Source: Burkholderiales bacterium
Lineage (GTDB): Bacteria; Pseudomonadota; Gammaproteobacteria; Burkholderiales; SG8-41
DNA: 64,000 nucleotides
Reading direction: 5' to 3'
Assembly (NCBI GenBank): GCA_020854035.1
Contig: JADZGE010000064.1
Coordinates: 39,691-103,690 of the forward strand
How positions within the stretch are numbered: position 1 is the first letter of the stretch; every line of letters begins with the position of its first letter. Both the position numbers and the translations under genes were made by a program. Shown here one piece after another: positions 36,959-44,738 of this stretch. Below the pieces are notes generated by a model. It ran no database searches and was not told the origin of the DNA. It saw nothing but the letters and a program-made list of their open reading frames with translations.

Positions 36959-37647
36959 TCACTCCCTCACGACAGCGCTGCGGGCGATACTCTCCGCGCG
37001 CGGCGCGTGGCGGGGGTAGAACTCGAGGCGCGGCGCCAGGTAGAGCACGGTGAAGAGTTCCCCCCTGCTGACCGCGCCCCAGGCGAAGCCGGACAATTGC
37101 ACGTTGTCCCGCCGGCGGGTGAGTGCGAACTCGAAGCGGAAGCCCCCGCGGCCCCCGAACGCCGCCGGCTCGAGTTTCACCAGCCTGAAGCTCGAGCCAT
37201 CGCGCGTCAGCATGCCCTCGAACATCGCCGCGATTTCGTCGGGCTGGTCGGCAGCGCGAATCCGCTTGGGCCGAAATGATGCAGCGAGATGGCGGTCGCG
37301 ACGGCGGCGTGCAGCGAATTGATCTCCTCGAAGGCGTCCGCCTCGCGCTGCGTCAGCTCGACGACCGTGGCGCCCAGCGCGTGCTTGCGTTGCGCGAGCG
37401 CCGCGCGGAAGCGCCGCGTCGCTGCCTCCGTCCAGTCCGCCTTCGGCTCGACCACTCCGCCGGCGCTGATGACGAAAAGCTCGATGTCGGTGGGCATGAT
37501 GGCGATCCGGGCGTTCTTCGGGATCGCCTCGAAGCCGGGCGCGAGGTTCTTCGACTGTGCGCAGGCGGCGCCGACGGCGCCGCCGCCGGTCCAGAGGAAG
37601 AGGACGGCGGCCAGGACGCGGACGATCCCGGCAAGGCTCGGGATCAC
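36959..37647 (-). pseudogene. exported hypothetical protein, frameshifted or fused remnant
   Basis: Starting at GTG 37647, the product has a signal-like segment (VRVLAAVLFLWTGGGAVGAACAQ) followed by KNARIAIMPTDIELFVISAGGVVEPKADWTEAA and AISLHHFGPSGFALP, then leaves frame near 37250. In the +1 frame the coding pattern resumes as DEIAAMFEGMLTRDGSSFRLVKLEPAAFGGRGGFRFEFALTRR and runs to 36959. Each half reads as real protein (codon-position GC, known-looking motifs), but together they are shorter than either full-length family I would expect. Either a frameshift plus deletion in one gene, or a deletion that fused two related neighbours. Confidence 0.6.
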
Positions 37648-37799
37648 ACCGCCCCCCGCAGCTCGAACCCGTGGCGGCAGGAAGCGGCGCGCCGCACGAT
37701 CCGGCCCGCTCTCGGGAGAGGAAATGCCTTTGGAATAGCCGCGTGTCGCGCTCGGCACACTCCCCGGCGAGCCGCACGCGCTGCCCGCGGGACCCCGCG

Positions 37800-38062
37800 A
37801 TCGGAACCGGGAACGAACGCCTCGGGCGCGATGAACGGGCCCGTGTACTCGGCGATGCGGCGAACCCCGAATTCCCCGATTCGCGCGGCCTGCGCACGGG
37901 TTCCCTCCCCGGGGCCGATCGCCTCGGGATCGAAGCGGCCGCTTTCGATCACCTCGCCCACGGCCGAGGGGTCGTCCAGTGCGGTGGTGCCGGCGCGGCG
38001 AGCGAGGCCTTTCTCCCTCAGCCGCTCGAGGCCGCCGGCGACGCCGTGCCCGGGACGGTTCG
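37800..38062 (-). pseudogene. possible aldo/keto reductase remnant
   Basis: In the otherwise gene-free interval 37648-38101, one minus-strand frame reads GHGVAGGLERLREKGLARRAGTTALDD then PSAVGEVIESGRFD, closely in the style of aldo/keto reductases (GVLEALxxLxxEGLVRxxGFTALGD...VIxSGxFD). No start, no catalytic tetrad and no C-terminal half are present. A short relic, tentative. Confidence 0.4.
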
Positions 38063-38101
38063 ACCGCGACGCTGCACGAAGGTTGCTGTCGCTCGCATGC
38101 G

Positions 38102-39334
38102 CTAGATCGGTCCGTGCGCCGGCACCAGCAGCTCGCGCGTCATCTCCGCGAGCGAGTTGATGCCGAGCATGGCCATGTTCCGGCTGATTTCCTCGCGCAA
38201 GAGCCCCGCGGCGTGGCGCACGCCGTCCGCGCCCGCGATCGCCGCGGCGTAGAGGAACGGCCGGCCGACGAAGACGAACTTCGCGCCGAGCGCGTAGGCC
38301 TTGAGAAGATCCGTGCCGCGGCGCACGCCGCCGTCCATCATGATGGTCATGTTGCCGGCTTCCGCGACGGCGGCGGGCAGCATGCGCAGGGGCGCGACGC
38401 TCCCGTCGAGCTGGCGCCCCCCGTGGTTCGAGATCATGATGCCGTCGACGCCGCTCTCGCGCGCGAGGCGCACGTCGCGCGGCGAGAGCACGCCCTTCAG
38501 CACGAGCCTGCCCTTCCAGATCCGGCGCATGAGGCCCAGGTGCTCCCAGTTCAACCCGTCGCGCGCCATACGGGGGCGCTCGATGTGGCCGAGGATGGGA
38601 ATGCGGGGGAAGCCCATGTTCTCGAGGTGCGGCATGCCGTGGTTCGCGACGGTGCGCAGAAACGTGCCGAAGAGCCAGCGCGGCCTGAGCATGCAGTCCC
38701 ATGCGAGCCGGGGCGCCGGCTTCAACGGCGAGCTGTAGCCGCTTCTCGCGTTGTTCTCGCGGTTGGAGGCGACCGGCACGTCGACCGTCAGGACCAGCAC
38801 TTCGAACCCCGAGCGCTGCGCGCGTTCGACGAGCGGGACGATGATCTCCGGGTCGCCGGGCAGGTAGGCCTGGAACCACGCGGTCGGGCCGGCTTCCCGC
38901 AGGCGCTCCATCGGCGTGAGCGACGCGCCGCTCTGGATCATGATCGTGTTGAGCTCCGCCGCGACCGTGGCGAGCACCGTATCGCCCATGTACGCGGCGA
39001 GGGAAGTGCCGCCCATCGGTGGAAAGCCGAACGGCATGTTGTACGTGCGGCCGAAAATCGTCGTGCGCTGGTGGCGTGCCCGCGTGTCCACGAGGACGCG
39101 CGGCAGGAAATCGTACTCGCGGAAGGCGGCGCGATTGCCCGCGAGCGACGCGTTGGTTTCGACGGCGCCCGAGACGTACCCGAAAATGGGGCGCGGGAGA
39201 AAGCGCCGCGCCGGCTCCTCGAGATCCTCCAGCGACAGGATCTCCTTCAGCCGCCGCGCGCTCGCCGCACCGGGGCGGGCCGGAACCGCGGCTCGCAGGG
39301 AAGTCTCGCCGGCGTGCGAGGCGGAATCGTTCAT
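38102..39334 (-). CDS. FMN-dependent alpha-hydroxyacid oxidase/dehydrogenase (LldD family)
   Basis: 410 residues, TIM barrel. It oxidises a 2-hydroxyacid to the oxo acid. Motifs: IFGYVSGAVETNASLAGNRAAF, MPFGFPPMGGTSLAAY, WFQAYLPGDPEII, VLTVDVPVASNRENN, and the catalytic SNHGGRQLDGS (His base) with LVLKGVLSPRDVRLA (Lys) and GVRRGTDLLKAYALGAKFVFVGRPFLYA (phosphate loop). The ATG at 39334 is used. Relatives oxidise lactate, glycolate or mandelate. The substrate is not decidable. It is divergent from the enoyl-CoA hydratase. The 39335-39537 gap has no gene. Confidence 0.9.
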   Translation of the reverse strand: MNDSASHAGETSLRAAVPARPGAASARRLKEILSLEDLEEPARRFLPRPIFGYVSGAVETNASLAGNRAAFREYDFLPRVLVDTRARHQRTTIFGRTYNMPFGFPPMGGTSLAAYMGDTVLATVAAELNTIMIQSGASLTPMERLREAGPTAWFQAYLPGDPEIIVPLVERAQRSGFEVLVLTVDVPVASNRENNARSGYSSPLKPAPRLAWDCMLRPRWLFGTFLRTVANHGMPHLENMGFPRIPILGHIERPRMARDGLNWEHLGLMRRIWKGRLVLKGVLSPRDVRLARESGVDGIMISNHGGRQLDGSVAPLRMLPAAVAEAGNMTIMMDGGVRRGTDLLKAYALGAKFVFVGRPFLYAAAIAGADGVRHAAGLLREEISRNMAMLGINSLAEMTRELLVPAHGPI

Positions 39335-39537
39335 GATGCGGTCCTCCCGTTAGGCGTCGCCCAATGGTATGTAATCCGCGAGGCGACCACAACGGCGGAG
39401 GGCGGCGGCCGCGGGACCCGTCCCCGGCAAGTCCGGATTGCGGAAGAACGGGCGCGGGCGGCCCCGGCCCGCGCGCGTCGCCCGGACCGCGAGCCGCCGG
39501 CGTGTTACGCTCCCCGCCCTTGAGGGAGGAAGCGGCG

Positions 39538-40308
39538 ATGGACTACGAACACATCCTGTTCGACGTGGAAGACGGCGTGGCGATCGTCACGTTGAACCGC
39601 CCCGGGAAGCTCAACGCGATGAACCGCAAGCTGAACGGGGAACTGCATCACGCGGTCATGCGGGCGGACGCCGACGACGCGGTCGGCTGCATCGTGGTGA
39701 CGGGCGCGGGCGAGAAGGCGTTCTCGGCGGGCGGCGACATCCACGAGCAGCTCTCGGACGACGCGAAGTACTCGGAGAAGGAACTCGACGAACTGCGCGA
39801 CGACAGGCGCCGCTACGAAATCTCGGCGAGCGCGAAACCGACGATCGGCATGATGAACGGGCTCGCCTACGGCGGCGCGGCGGTGCTTGCCTCCTCGCTC
39901 GACATGCGGATCGGGTGCGAGGCGACGAAGTTCCGCTTCCTCGCGGCGGCCTACGGCCGGATCAACAGCACCTGGACGCTGCCGAACCAGGTCGGCTGGC
40001 CGATCGCGAAGGAGCTGCTCTTCACCGCCCGCATCGTGGGAGCGGAGGAGGCGTACCGGATCGGGCTCCTCAACCACCTCGTGCCGCGCGCGCAACTGCG
40101 GGCGAAAACGATGGAGATCGCGAAGATGATCGCCGCGAACCACCGCGGGGCGGTCGCGGGCATCAAGTCGCTCATGCTGCGGCAGATGACGATGAGCCTC
40201 GAGGACCAGTACAACGCCGAGCACGAGTACACCACGCACGTCCTGCGTGGAGCGAAAGCGAAGGATGCTTTCCCGGAGTTCATGGCGAGGAAGGGACTCA
40301 AGGCGTGA
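39538..40308 (+). CDS. enoyl-CoA hydratase/isomerase family protein
   Basis: 256 residues, crotonase fold. Oxyanion-hole segments AFSAGGDIHEQL and MNGLAYGGAAVLASSLDMRIG are present. The catalytic Glu positions of true enoyl-CoA hydratase (Glu144/Glu164) read ATKFRFLAAAYGRINSTWTLPNQVGW, where the second Glu is not evident, so another crotonase reaction is possible. ATG at 39538 follows GAGGGAGGA. Downstream there is a set of TGACGA repeats. Confidence 0.88.
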   Translation: MDYEHILFDVEDGVAIVTLNRPGKLNAMNRKLNGELHHAVMRADADDAVGCIVVTGAGEKAFSAGGDIHEQLSDDAKYSEKELDELRDDRRRYEISASAKPTIGMMNGLAYGGAAVLASSLDMRIGCEATKFRFLAAAYGRINSTWTLPNQVGWPIAKELLFTARIVGAEEAYRIGLLNHLVPRAQLRAKTMEIAKMIAANHRGAVAGIKSLMLRQMTMSLEDQYNAEHEYTTHVLRGAKAKDAFPEFMARKGLKA

Positions 40309-40327
40309 TGGCGAAGGGGTGATGACC

Positions 40328-40547
40328 CTTCGCTGGTGACGATGCCGCTGACGCGGCTGGTGACGACGCTATCGCGGGTGACGAGGCGGGCGGCGTCGCG
40401 CCCAGCGATACTTGCGCTTCGAGTTGCTCCCGGCGCCGCCGTTATTCCGCAGGCAAAAAACGTGTGGGGACCTGACCCATTCACCGTGTGACGCGGCGGG
40501 CTTCGTCACCGCAACGCCCGTCACTGCGTAGTTCGTCACCAGCGAAG
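40328..40547. repeat. inverted TGACGA-type repeats
   Basis: CTTCGCTGGTGACGA at 40328-40342 recurs as its exact reverse complement at 40533-40547. A second pair (40378-40395 and 40491-40508) matches at 15 of 18 positions. Between them lie further TGGTGACGA units and a GGGGACCTGACCC element (40475-40487). No gene is supported in 40309-40574. The arms could form a long hairpin or be opposed tandem repeats. Confidence 0.6.
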
Positions 40548-40574
40548 CGGCATCAGAGTTGCACTGCGGCGGCG

Positions 40575-41120
40575 TCACTTCCCCGCGAGCTCGGCGAGCA
40601 CGAGCCGCGGCATGAGATCCGCCCCGAACATGTCTTGCGCCGCGACTTCCATCATCTCGGCCTCCCAGCTGTACCAGCGCTCGACGCGTTCGAGCGCGCC
40701 GTTCGCCGTGTCGCAGAGCGCCGGCTCGCTCGTCACGAGGAGCCTGCGGCAGGCGTTCGGGCGCGATTCGTAGACGCGGCACGCGCCGTCGGCCCCGAGA
40801 AACGCGCAGCCGGTATCGCCCGCGGGCTGGGCGCGCCAGGTGTCGACCGACTGCGCGGCCTGCCGTTCGAGGCGCCCCGGGTCGATGGGGATACCCGCCG
40901 CACGTGCCTCCGCGACGAGGAGCGCCGCTTCGTGCGGCCAGATTTCGACCGGACCGTGGCAGCAATGACTGCAACCCTTGCGGCACCGGATCGTACCCTC
41001 CGCCGCGGAGTTCGCACGGTCGCGCTCGAGCAGGGCATCGAGCGCGGCGTGCGCTTCGCGCGCGACGGCTAGCGCGTCCGCGCCCGCGAGCGCGCGGAAG
41101 CGCGCCGTGTAGCGGTCCAT
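40575..41120 (-). CDS. YkgJ-type cysteine cluster (zinc/iron-chelating) protein
   Basis: 181 residues with the cysteine signature of the CxxCxxCC family (PF03692-like): IRCRKGCSHCCHGPVEIWPHEAALL, then CAFLGADGACRVYESRPNACRRLLV, and a C-terminal SEPALCDTA. These eight or so cysteines probably bind a metal or cluster. The family's function is unknown. The ATG at 41120 is chosen. The frame continues upstream and a TTG about 80 bp earlier (LKIDAERAS) is possible. It lies downstream of the GST gene, same strand. Confidence 0.78.
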   Translation of the reverse strand: MDRYTARFRALAGADALAVAREAHAALDALLERDRANSAAEGTIRCRKGCSHCCHGPVEIWPHEAALLVAEARAAGIPIDPGRLERQAAQSVDTWRAQPAGDTGCAFLGADGACRVYESRPNACRRLLVTSEPALCDTANGALERVERWYSWEAEMMEVAAQDMFGADLMPRLVLAELAGK

Positions 41121-41230
41121 GACGGCGTGAAGATGCGCCCGCTTGCGCTCGTCCCGGGCCTGCCGGTTGGCCGAGGCTCTCTCCGCGTCGATCTTCAAGG
41201 GTCCCGTCCGGCCCGCCGCGTGCGGGCCGG

Positions 41231-41848
41231 CTATTTCGCCTTCGGGTGGTCGGTCGCGCTGAACGAGGGTCGCGCGAACAGGCGTTCGGCCAGCCGGGCG
41301 AGACCCGGGTGTGCCGTGCGCCATTCGACCTCGGGGAGCGCGTGATCGAGGTAGGAGAGCGCGTAGCCGGCGGCGATGTCGGCGAGCGTGAAGCGCCCGC
41401 CGAAACAGAACGCCCCGCCGCCGAGATCCTTCTCGATGACGGCGAGGCCGCGGTCGATCTTCGCGCGCTGGCGCTCGAACCACTCGGGCGCCCGCCGCTT
41501 CTCCGGCGGCTCGCGGTACTCGTGGTTGATGTTGACCGTGGCTTCGGCGACGCCGTCGCCAAGCGCCTCCCAGCGCTTGACTTCCACGCGGTCCTCGAAC
41601 GCCTCGGGAATGAGCCGCGGGCCGCTGCCCATCGTGTCGAGATACTCGACGATGACGGGCGAATCGTAGAGCCCGCGCCCGTCGTCGCGCACGAGCGTGG
41701 GCACCTTGCCGAGCGGATTGAAGGGCGGCACGGGCGAGCCGGGGGCGGAGCCGCGCGCGACGACGTATTCATGGGGTATGTGTTTTTCGGCGAGCACGAT
41801 GCGCACCTTCCGCGCGAACGGGCTGCCGGGTCCGCCGTAGAGTCTCAT
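41231..41848 (-). CDS. glutathione S-transferase family protein
   Basis: 205 residues. N-terminal thioredoxin-fold half MRLYGGPGSPFARKVRIVLAEKHIPHEYV with the SPFARKVR catalytic Ser context, NPLGKVPTLV (cis-Pro) and LYDSPVIVEYLD. C-terminal helical half with FTLADIAAGYALSYLDH, the N-capping box. ATG at 41848. The catalytic Ser-Pro motif suggests a beta- or YfcF-like detoxification or dehalogenation GST. It is transcribed toward the YkgJ-type gene. The 41849-42050 interval has no supported gene. Confidence 0.9.
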   Translation of the reverse strand: MRLYGGPGSPFARKVRIVLAEKHIPHEYVVARGSAPGSPVPPFNPLGKVPTLVRDDGRGLYDSPVIVEYLDTMGSGPRLIPEAFEDRVEVKRWEALGDGVAEATVNINHEYREPPEKRRAPEWFERQRAKIDRGLAVIEKDLGGGAFCFGGRFTLADIAAGYALSYLDHALPEVEWRTAHPGLARLAERLFARPSFSATDHPKAK

Positions 41849-42050
41849 GTGTCTTTCCTTGTCCCTCGTCCGGAAGCGGGGAGATGATGCCATATCCCTC
41901 GCCCCGGCCCCTCCCGCCCTCATCGCCTCCCGCTCTCCCGGGGGCGAGAGCAAGGCGCAGGCCGCGCCTACCCGCCCGGGAGAAACGCGGGGACGGGATC
42001 GCGGGGGGAGCCTGGCGCGAGTCCGGATGTGTCCTCCGGTCTCGTGACGA

Positions 42051-43541
42051 TCAAACTGCCTGGCCGGGCATGGCGCCGAGGCCCGCGTCCGGACGACCGC
42101 CATCGGTGCCGCCGGAGGACCGGTACCGGTCCGCCCGCGCGCGCGTTGCGCGGTCATGAGACGTCCAGGGGTCGGGGCGGCCCCGCGCGCGCCACGAGAT
42201 GCCGTTCCAGGCCATGGACAGCAGGCCCGGTCTCACCAGGCGGTTGAACTTCCATGCCGATCTGAGTATCTGCCGCGGGGTCCAGAACTCGCGCTTGATC
42301 TTCCTCTCGATCGCGAGGATATCGGCGACGCTCAACGCGTCGGAGTAGACGCGTCTCGTCCCGGGATCGATGTGGTAGCCCGGCGCCGCCAGGACCTTCG
42401 CGGTGAGCGGCTCCGGACCGCGGCAGCGCAGCGGATGGATCATGATCGAATCGAGCCCGATCCGGCGGGCGAACTCCGGTATCCGCAGCATCTCTTCCCG
42501 TGTTTCTCCGACGTTGCCGATGATGAAGTTGGCGACGAAGAACATCGGGAGGTGGCCGATCCTGGCGAACGCCTTCTCGATGGTCCGCCGGTTGAGCCCC
42601 TTGTCGAGGAACACGAGAACGTGGTCGTGCATGGACTCGATGCCGAAGGTCACGTAGCGGAAGCCCGCCCGCGCCATTTTCTCGACCACGTCCGGGCGCA
42701 TTCCCATGTTGATCCGCGTCTCGATCGCGTAGGTCTTCCTGATGCGACGCTCGAGCAGGACCTCGCACAGCTCGTCCATGCGATCGGGCCGGTGAAAGGC
42801 GAGATCGTCCACGAACGTCACGAACGGCGCGTCGATCTGCTCCAGCTCGTCCGCGACCGATTTCGCGCTGCGCGCCGTGTACGCGATCTGCCGGCCCTTC
42901 GCATCCCGGTTGAAGGTGCAGAAAGCGCAGTGAAAGGGGCAGCCGCGGGAGCTCTGGATCGTGTCGGTATGGATACCCAGGAAGAGGCCGTCGCGCCGGA
43001 TCGCACCGTAGCGCGCGCGGCGCAACGAGCGATCCGGCAGCGGGTAATCCGGGATGGGACCGTAGGGCGGCATGGGCGTCGCGCGAAAGCCCCCGTCCCG
43101 GAAGAAGGAAACGCCCGGGACGCGATCGACGCAGCTACCTTCGACGAATGCGCGAAACCGGCCGTCATCCGGGCCGGAAAATACGACGTCCACTCGCGCC
43201 CCGGACGGAGCGCTGGCGAGCTCTTCCCGGTGCGTCTCCGCGAATCTCCCCCCGGCCACGACCGTGACTCCCGGTAACCGCGCCCTGATGGCCCGCATCA
43301 TCGCGAAAACCCGGGGCAGCGGCATGTCCCACAGGAAACTCAGCGCGACGATATCGGTATCCGGCGGGATGAGCCGCTCCCAGTCCCGGTCGAAGCGCAG
43401 GTCGATCAGGAAGCGCTTCGGAACGACCTCGCGGACGCTCGCGGCAACCAGTTCCAGGCCGAGCGGTGGAAACATCCGGTCGTACCGGGACCCGTCGCCG
43501 TCGTCGGGATAGATGAAACAGGCGGACCGGAAGGCGGACAT
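42051..43541 (-). CDS. B12-binding-domain radical SAM protein
   Basis: 496 residues. The N-terminal half has a B12-type Rossmann fold (PPLGLELVAASVREVVPKRFLIDLR, DIVALSFLWDMPLPRVFAMMRAIR, GVTVVAGGRFAETH) without the cobalt-ligating DxHxxG. The radical SAM core has C201, C205, C208 in SSRGCPFHCAFCTFNRD, then RYVTFGIESMHDHVLVFLDKG. The arrangement resembles BchE/HpnJ/HpnR-type class B enzymes, which methylate or rearrange lipid or tetrapyrrole substrates. Substrate unknown. The C-terminal 40 residues are low-complexity and may be an over-extension. ATG at 43541. The 43542-43856 interval to the next gene shows no supported gene, only a 6-bp GC hairpin at 43591-43610. Confidence 0.82.
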   Translation of the reverse strand: MSAFRSACFIYPDDGDGSRYDRMFPPLGLELVAASVREVVPKRFLIDLRFDRDWERLIPPDTDIVALSFLWDMPLPRVFAMMRAIRARLPGVTVVAGGRFAETHREELASAPSGARVDVVFSGPDDGRFRAFVEGSCVDRVPGVSFFRDGGFRATPMPPYGPIPDYPLPDRSLRRARYGAIRRDGLFLGIHTDTIQSSRGCPFHCAFCTFNRDAKGRQIAYTARSAKSVADELEQIDAPFVTFVDDLAFHRPDRMDELCEVLLERRIRKTYAIETRINMGMRPDVVEKMARAGFRYVTFGIESMHDHVLVFLDKGLNRRTIEKAFARIGHLPMFFVANFIIGNVGETREEMLRIPEFARRIGLDSIMIHPLRCRGPEPLTAKVLAAPGYHIDPGTRRVYSDALSVADILAIERKIKREFWTPRQILRSAWKFNRLVRPGLLSMAWNGISWRARGRPDPWTSHDRATRARADRYRSSGGTDGGRPDAGLGAMPGQAV

Positions 43542-43856
43542 TTCCCTCTTCTCCCGAAGAAAGCGTCCGAAACGAGCCTGATTCCCGAAATGCCCCTGAA
43601 ATGCGGGGCAGAGAACACGCTACACCGGGGCAGGCCGTGAGGCAATCACCACGGAGCGGGGACCGGGCGAATTCCCGCCGCGGAAAAGGGGTGCCGGGGG
43701 CTTCGTCGCGAAGGTGCGGGGGTGCTCTTCCAGGGCTACTCCCGCTTCCTCGCGCGGTGTGCCGCCGCTATCCCGGCACGAAACCACGAAGATACAAGGG
43801 CATGGCTGCGAGTGCGCTCGCATCCCCCGTTATGGCGGCGCCGTGCGGCGAATGGC

Positions 43857-44417
43857 CTATGAACCGGTCACGCCCTCGACGTGCAGGGGCTTGCCGTTCA
43901 CCTCGACGCGGCTCGTCAACGGTACCTGCTGGGTGATCAACCCCTCCGCGAAGCAGCCCGCCTTGGCGGTCTTCACGAGGTGCGTAACCCGATCGGGCGG
44001 CTCGTCGCAGTCGAACCTGAGGTGTGTCGTGATGCCTTCCCAGCGGTTGAACACCGTGCCCTTCAGCACCGAGCCGCCGAGATGCTTCCTCATGACCACG
44101 CGGCAATGCGCCCCGCTCACCTTCATCTTCATCATGTGCGCATACCGCGCAACCTGGGTGAGCAGTCAGAATCCTATCGACATCGCGAGGTAGCTCATCG
44201 GCGAAGGGTACCTGTCGGTGCCGCCGATCCGCGCGGGCTCGTCGCAATAGACCTCGAATTTCCCCGCCCGGCCAACCTTGAGCTGCAACTGCCCGGAGAC
44301 CGTTTCGGTCGTGGCGTCGTTCTCGTTCGTGATGCCCTGCGCCGGCAGCTCGGGCTTGTCGATCACCCGCTCGCCCGGCTTGTCGGAAAGGTCTTCGCTA
44401 CCCAGTGGTTTCGTCAT
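43857..44417 (-). CDS. OsmC-family peroxidase, candidate selenoprotein (in-frame UGA = Sec84)
   Basis: One continuous frame of 187 codons contains a single internal TGA (44166-44168). Before it: QLQLKVGRAGKFEVYCDEP, ARIGGTDRYPSPMSYLAMSIGF, the OsmC N-terminal half up to the place where the family has Gly-Ser-Cys. After it, still in frame: LLTQVARYAHMMKMKV, LKGTVFNRWEGITTHLRFDCDEP and KTAKAGCFAEGLITQQVPLTSRVEVNG, the OsmC C-terminal half with the second conserved Cys (C155). The TGA thus replaces exactly the first redox-active cysteine. Start ATG 44417 follows GGAGG at 7 nt. The total of 186 residues suits OsmC-like hydroperoxidases. Both halves keep conserved residues, which argues against decay. 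A SECIS-like hairpin follows the TGA. The sel genes are not in this window, so decoding remains to be shown. Confidence 0.8.
44113..44165 (-). promoter_or_regulatory. putative bacterial SECIS element
   Basis: The mRNA immediately 3' of the UGA folds as two stacked helices. The outer one is 9 bp (44165-44157 with 44121-44113). The apical one is UGCGC/GCGCA (44151-44147 with 44141-44137) capped by the loop GGUAU. The loop starts 20 nt after the UGA and begins with G followed by GU. The apical stem has one unpaired U below it (GGUUGC-type), with G44153-C44136 pairing beneath. This matches the known bacterial SECIS rules (loop 16-37 nt from UGA, G at the start of a small loop) and, as I recall it, the bulged-U/GGU layout of the E. 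coli fdhF hairpin. Confidence 0.7.
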
Positions 44418-44436
44418 GGTCGATCCTCCACGCGAG

Positions 44437-44542
44437 GAACGGCGCATAGCCGTTACCCGCGATGCTACTACGGGTGCGGACTTGATGGTGAGGCCAGGGA
44501 GTGCTGAACGGCGCATAGCCGTTACCCGCGATGCTACTACGG
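44437..44542. repeat. two 37-bp direct repeats upstream of the OsmC gene
   Basis: Identical 37-bp copies at 44437-44473 and 44506-44542, offset 69 bp. Each contains an inverted repeat AACGGC-N5-GCCGTT. They begin 20 bp before the OsmC start codon on its upstream side, so a duplicated operator or promoter element is possible. A REP-like origin is the alternative. Confidence 0.75.
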
Positions 44543-44660
44543 AGCGCCCCGGGGCAAGCGTGACGCGGGCCGCGGCGGCTGGAAGCGCCTGCGGTACTCC
44601 GCGGGCGTGAGGCCGGTCGACCGCTTTATCATGCCCCGGCAGAACTCCACGCGTTCAAAC
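44537..44660 (-). pseudogene. C-terminal fragment of an AraC-family regulator
   Basis: About 40 residues containing GMIKRSTGLTPAEYRRRF, the second helix-turn-helix end of AraC/GlxA-type activators, running to a stop at 44537. The rest of the regulator is absent upstream (44661-44735 is unrelated and short). The distal repeat copy at 44506-44542 touches the fragment's end, so the regulator may have been lost by rearrangement next to the OsmC gene. Confidence 0.55.
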
Positions 44661-44738
44661 CGCGTGTCGGCCGGGGCTCGACCATTCCCCTGGTCTGCTC
44701 GCGAGCGAAGGTCCGGCAGGGGGCAGCGCAATCGGGAT

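Noticed and set aside
43542..43856. Candidate gene between the radical SAM and OsmC genes
   Set aside because: Short frames only, no start with ribosome binding site, no family motif; a weak 6-bp hairpin is all that is visible.
44113..44168. Reading the OsmC locus as a simple nonsense pseudogene or as two separate genes
   Set aside because: The frame is unbroken except for one TGA at the catalytic Cys codon, flanking conserved residues are kept, no ribosome binding site exists for a second gene, and a SECIS-like hairpin follows. Without selABCD in view this is not proven.
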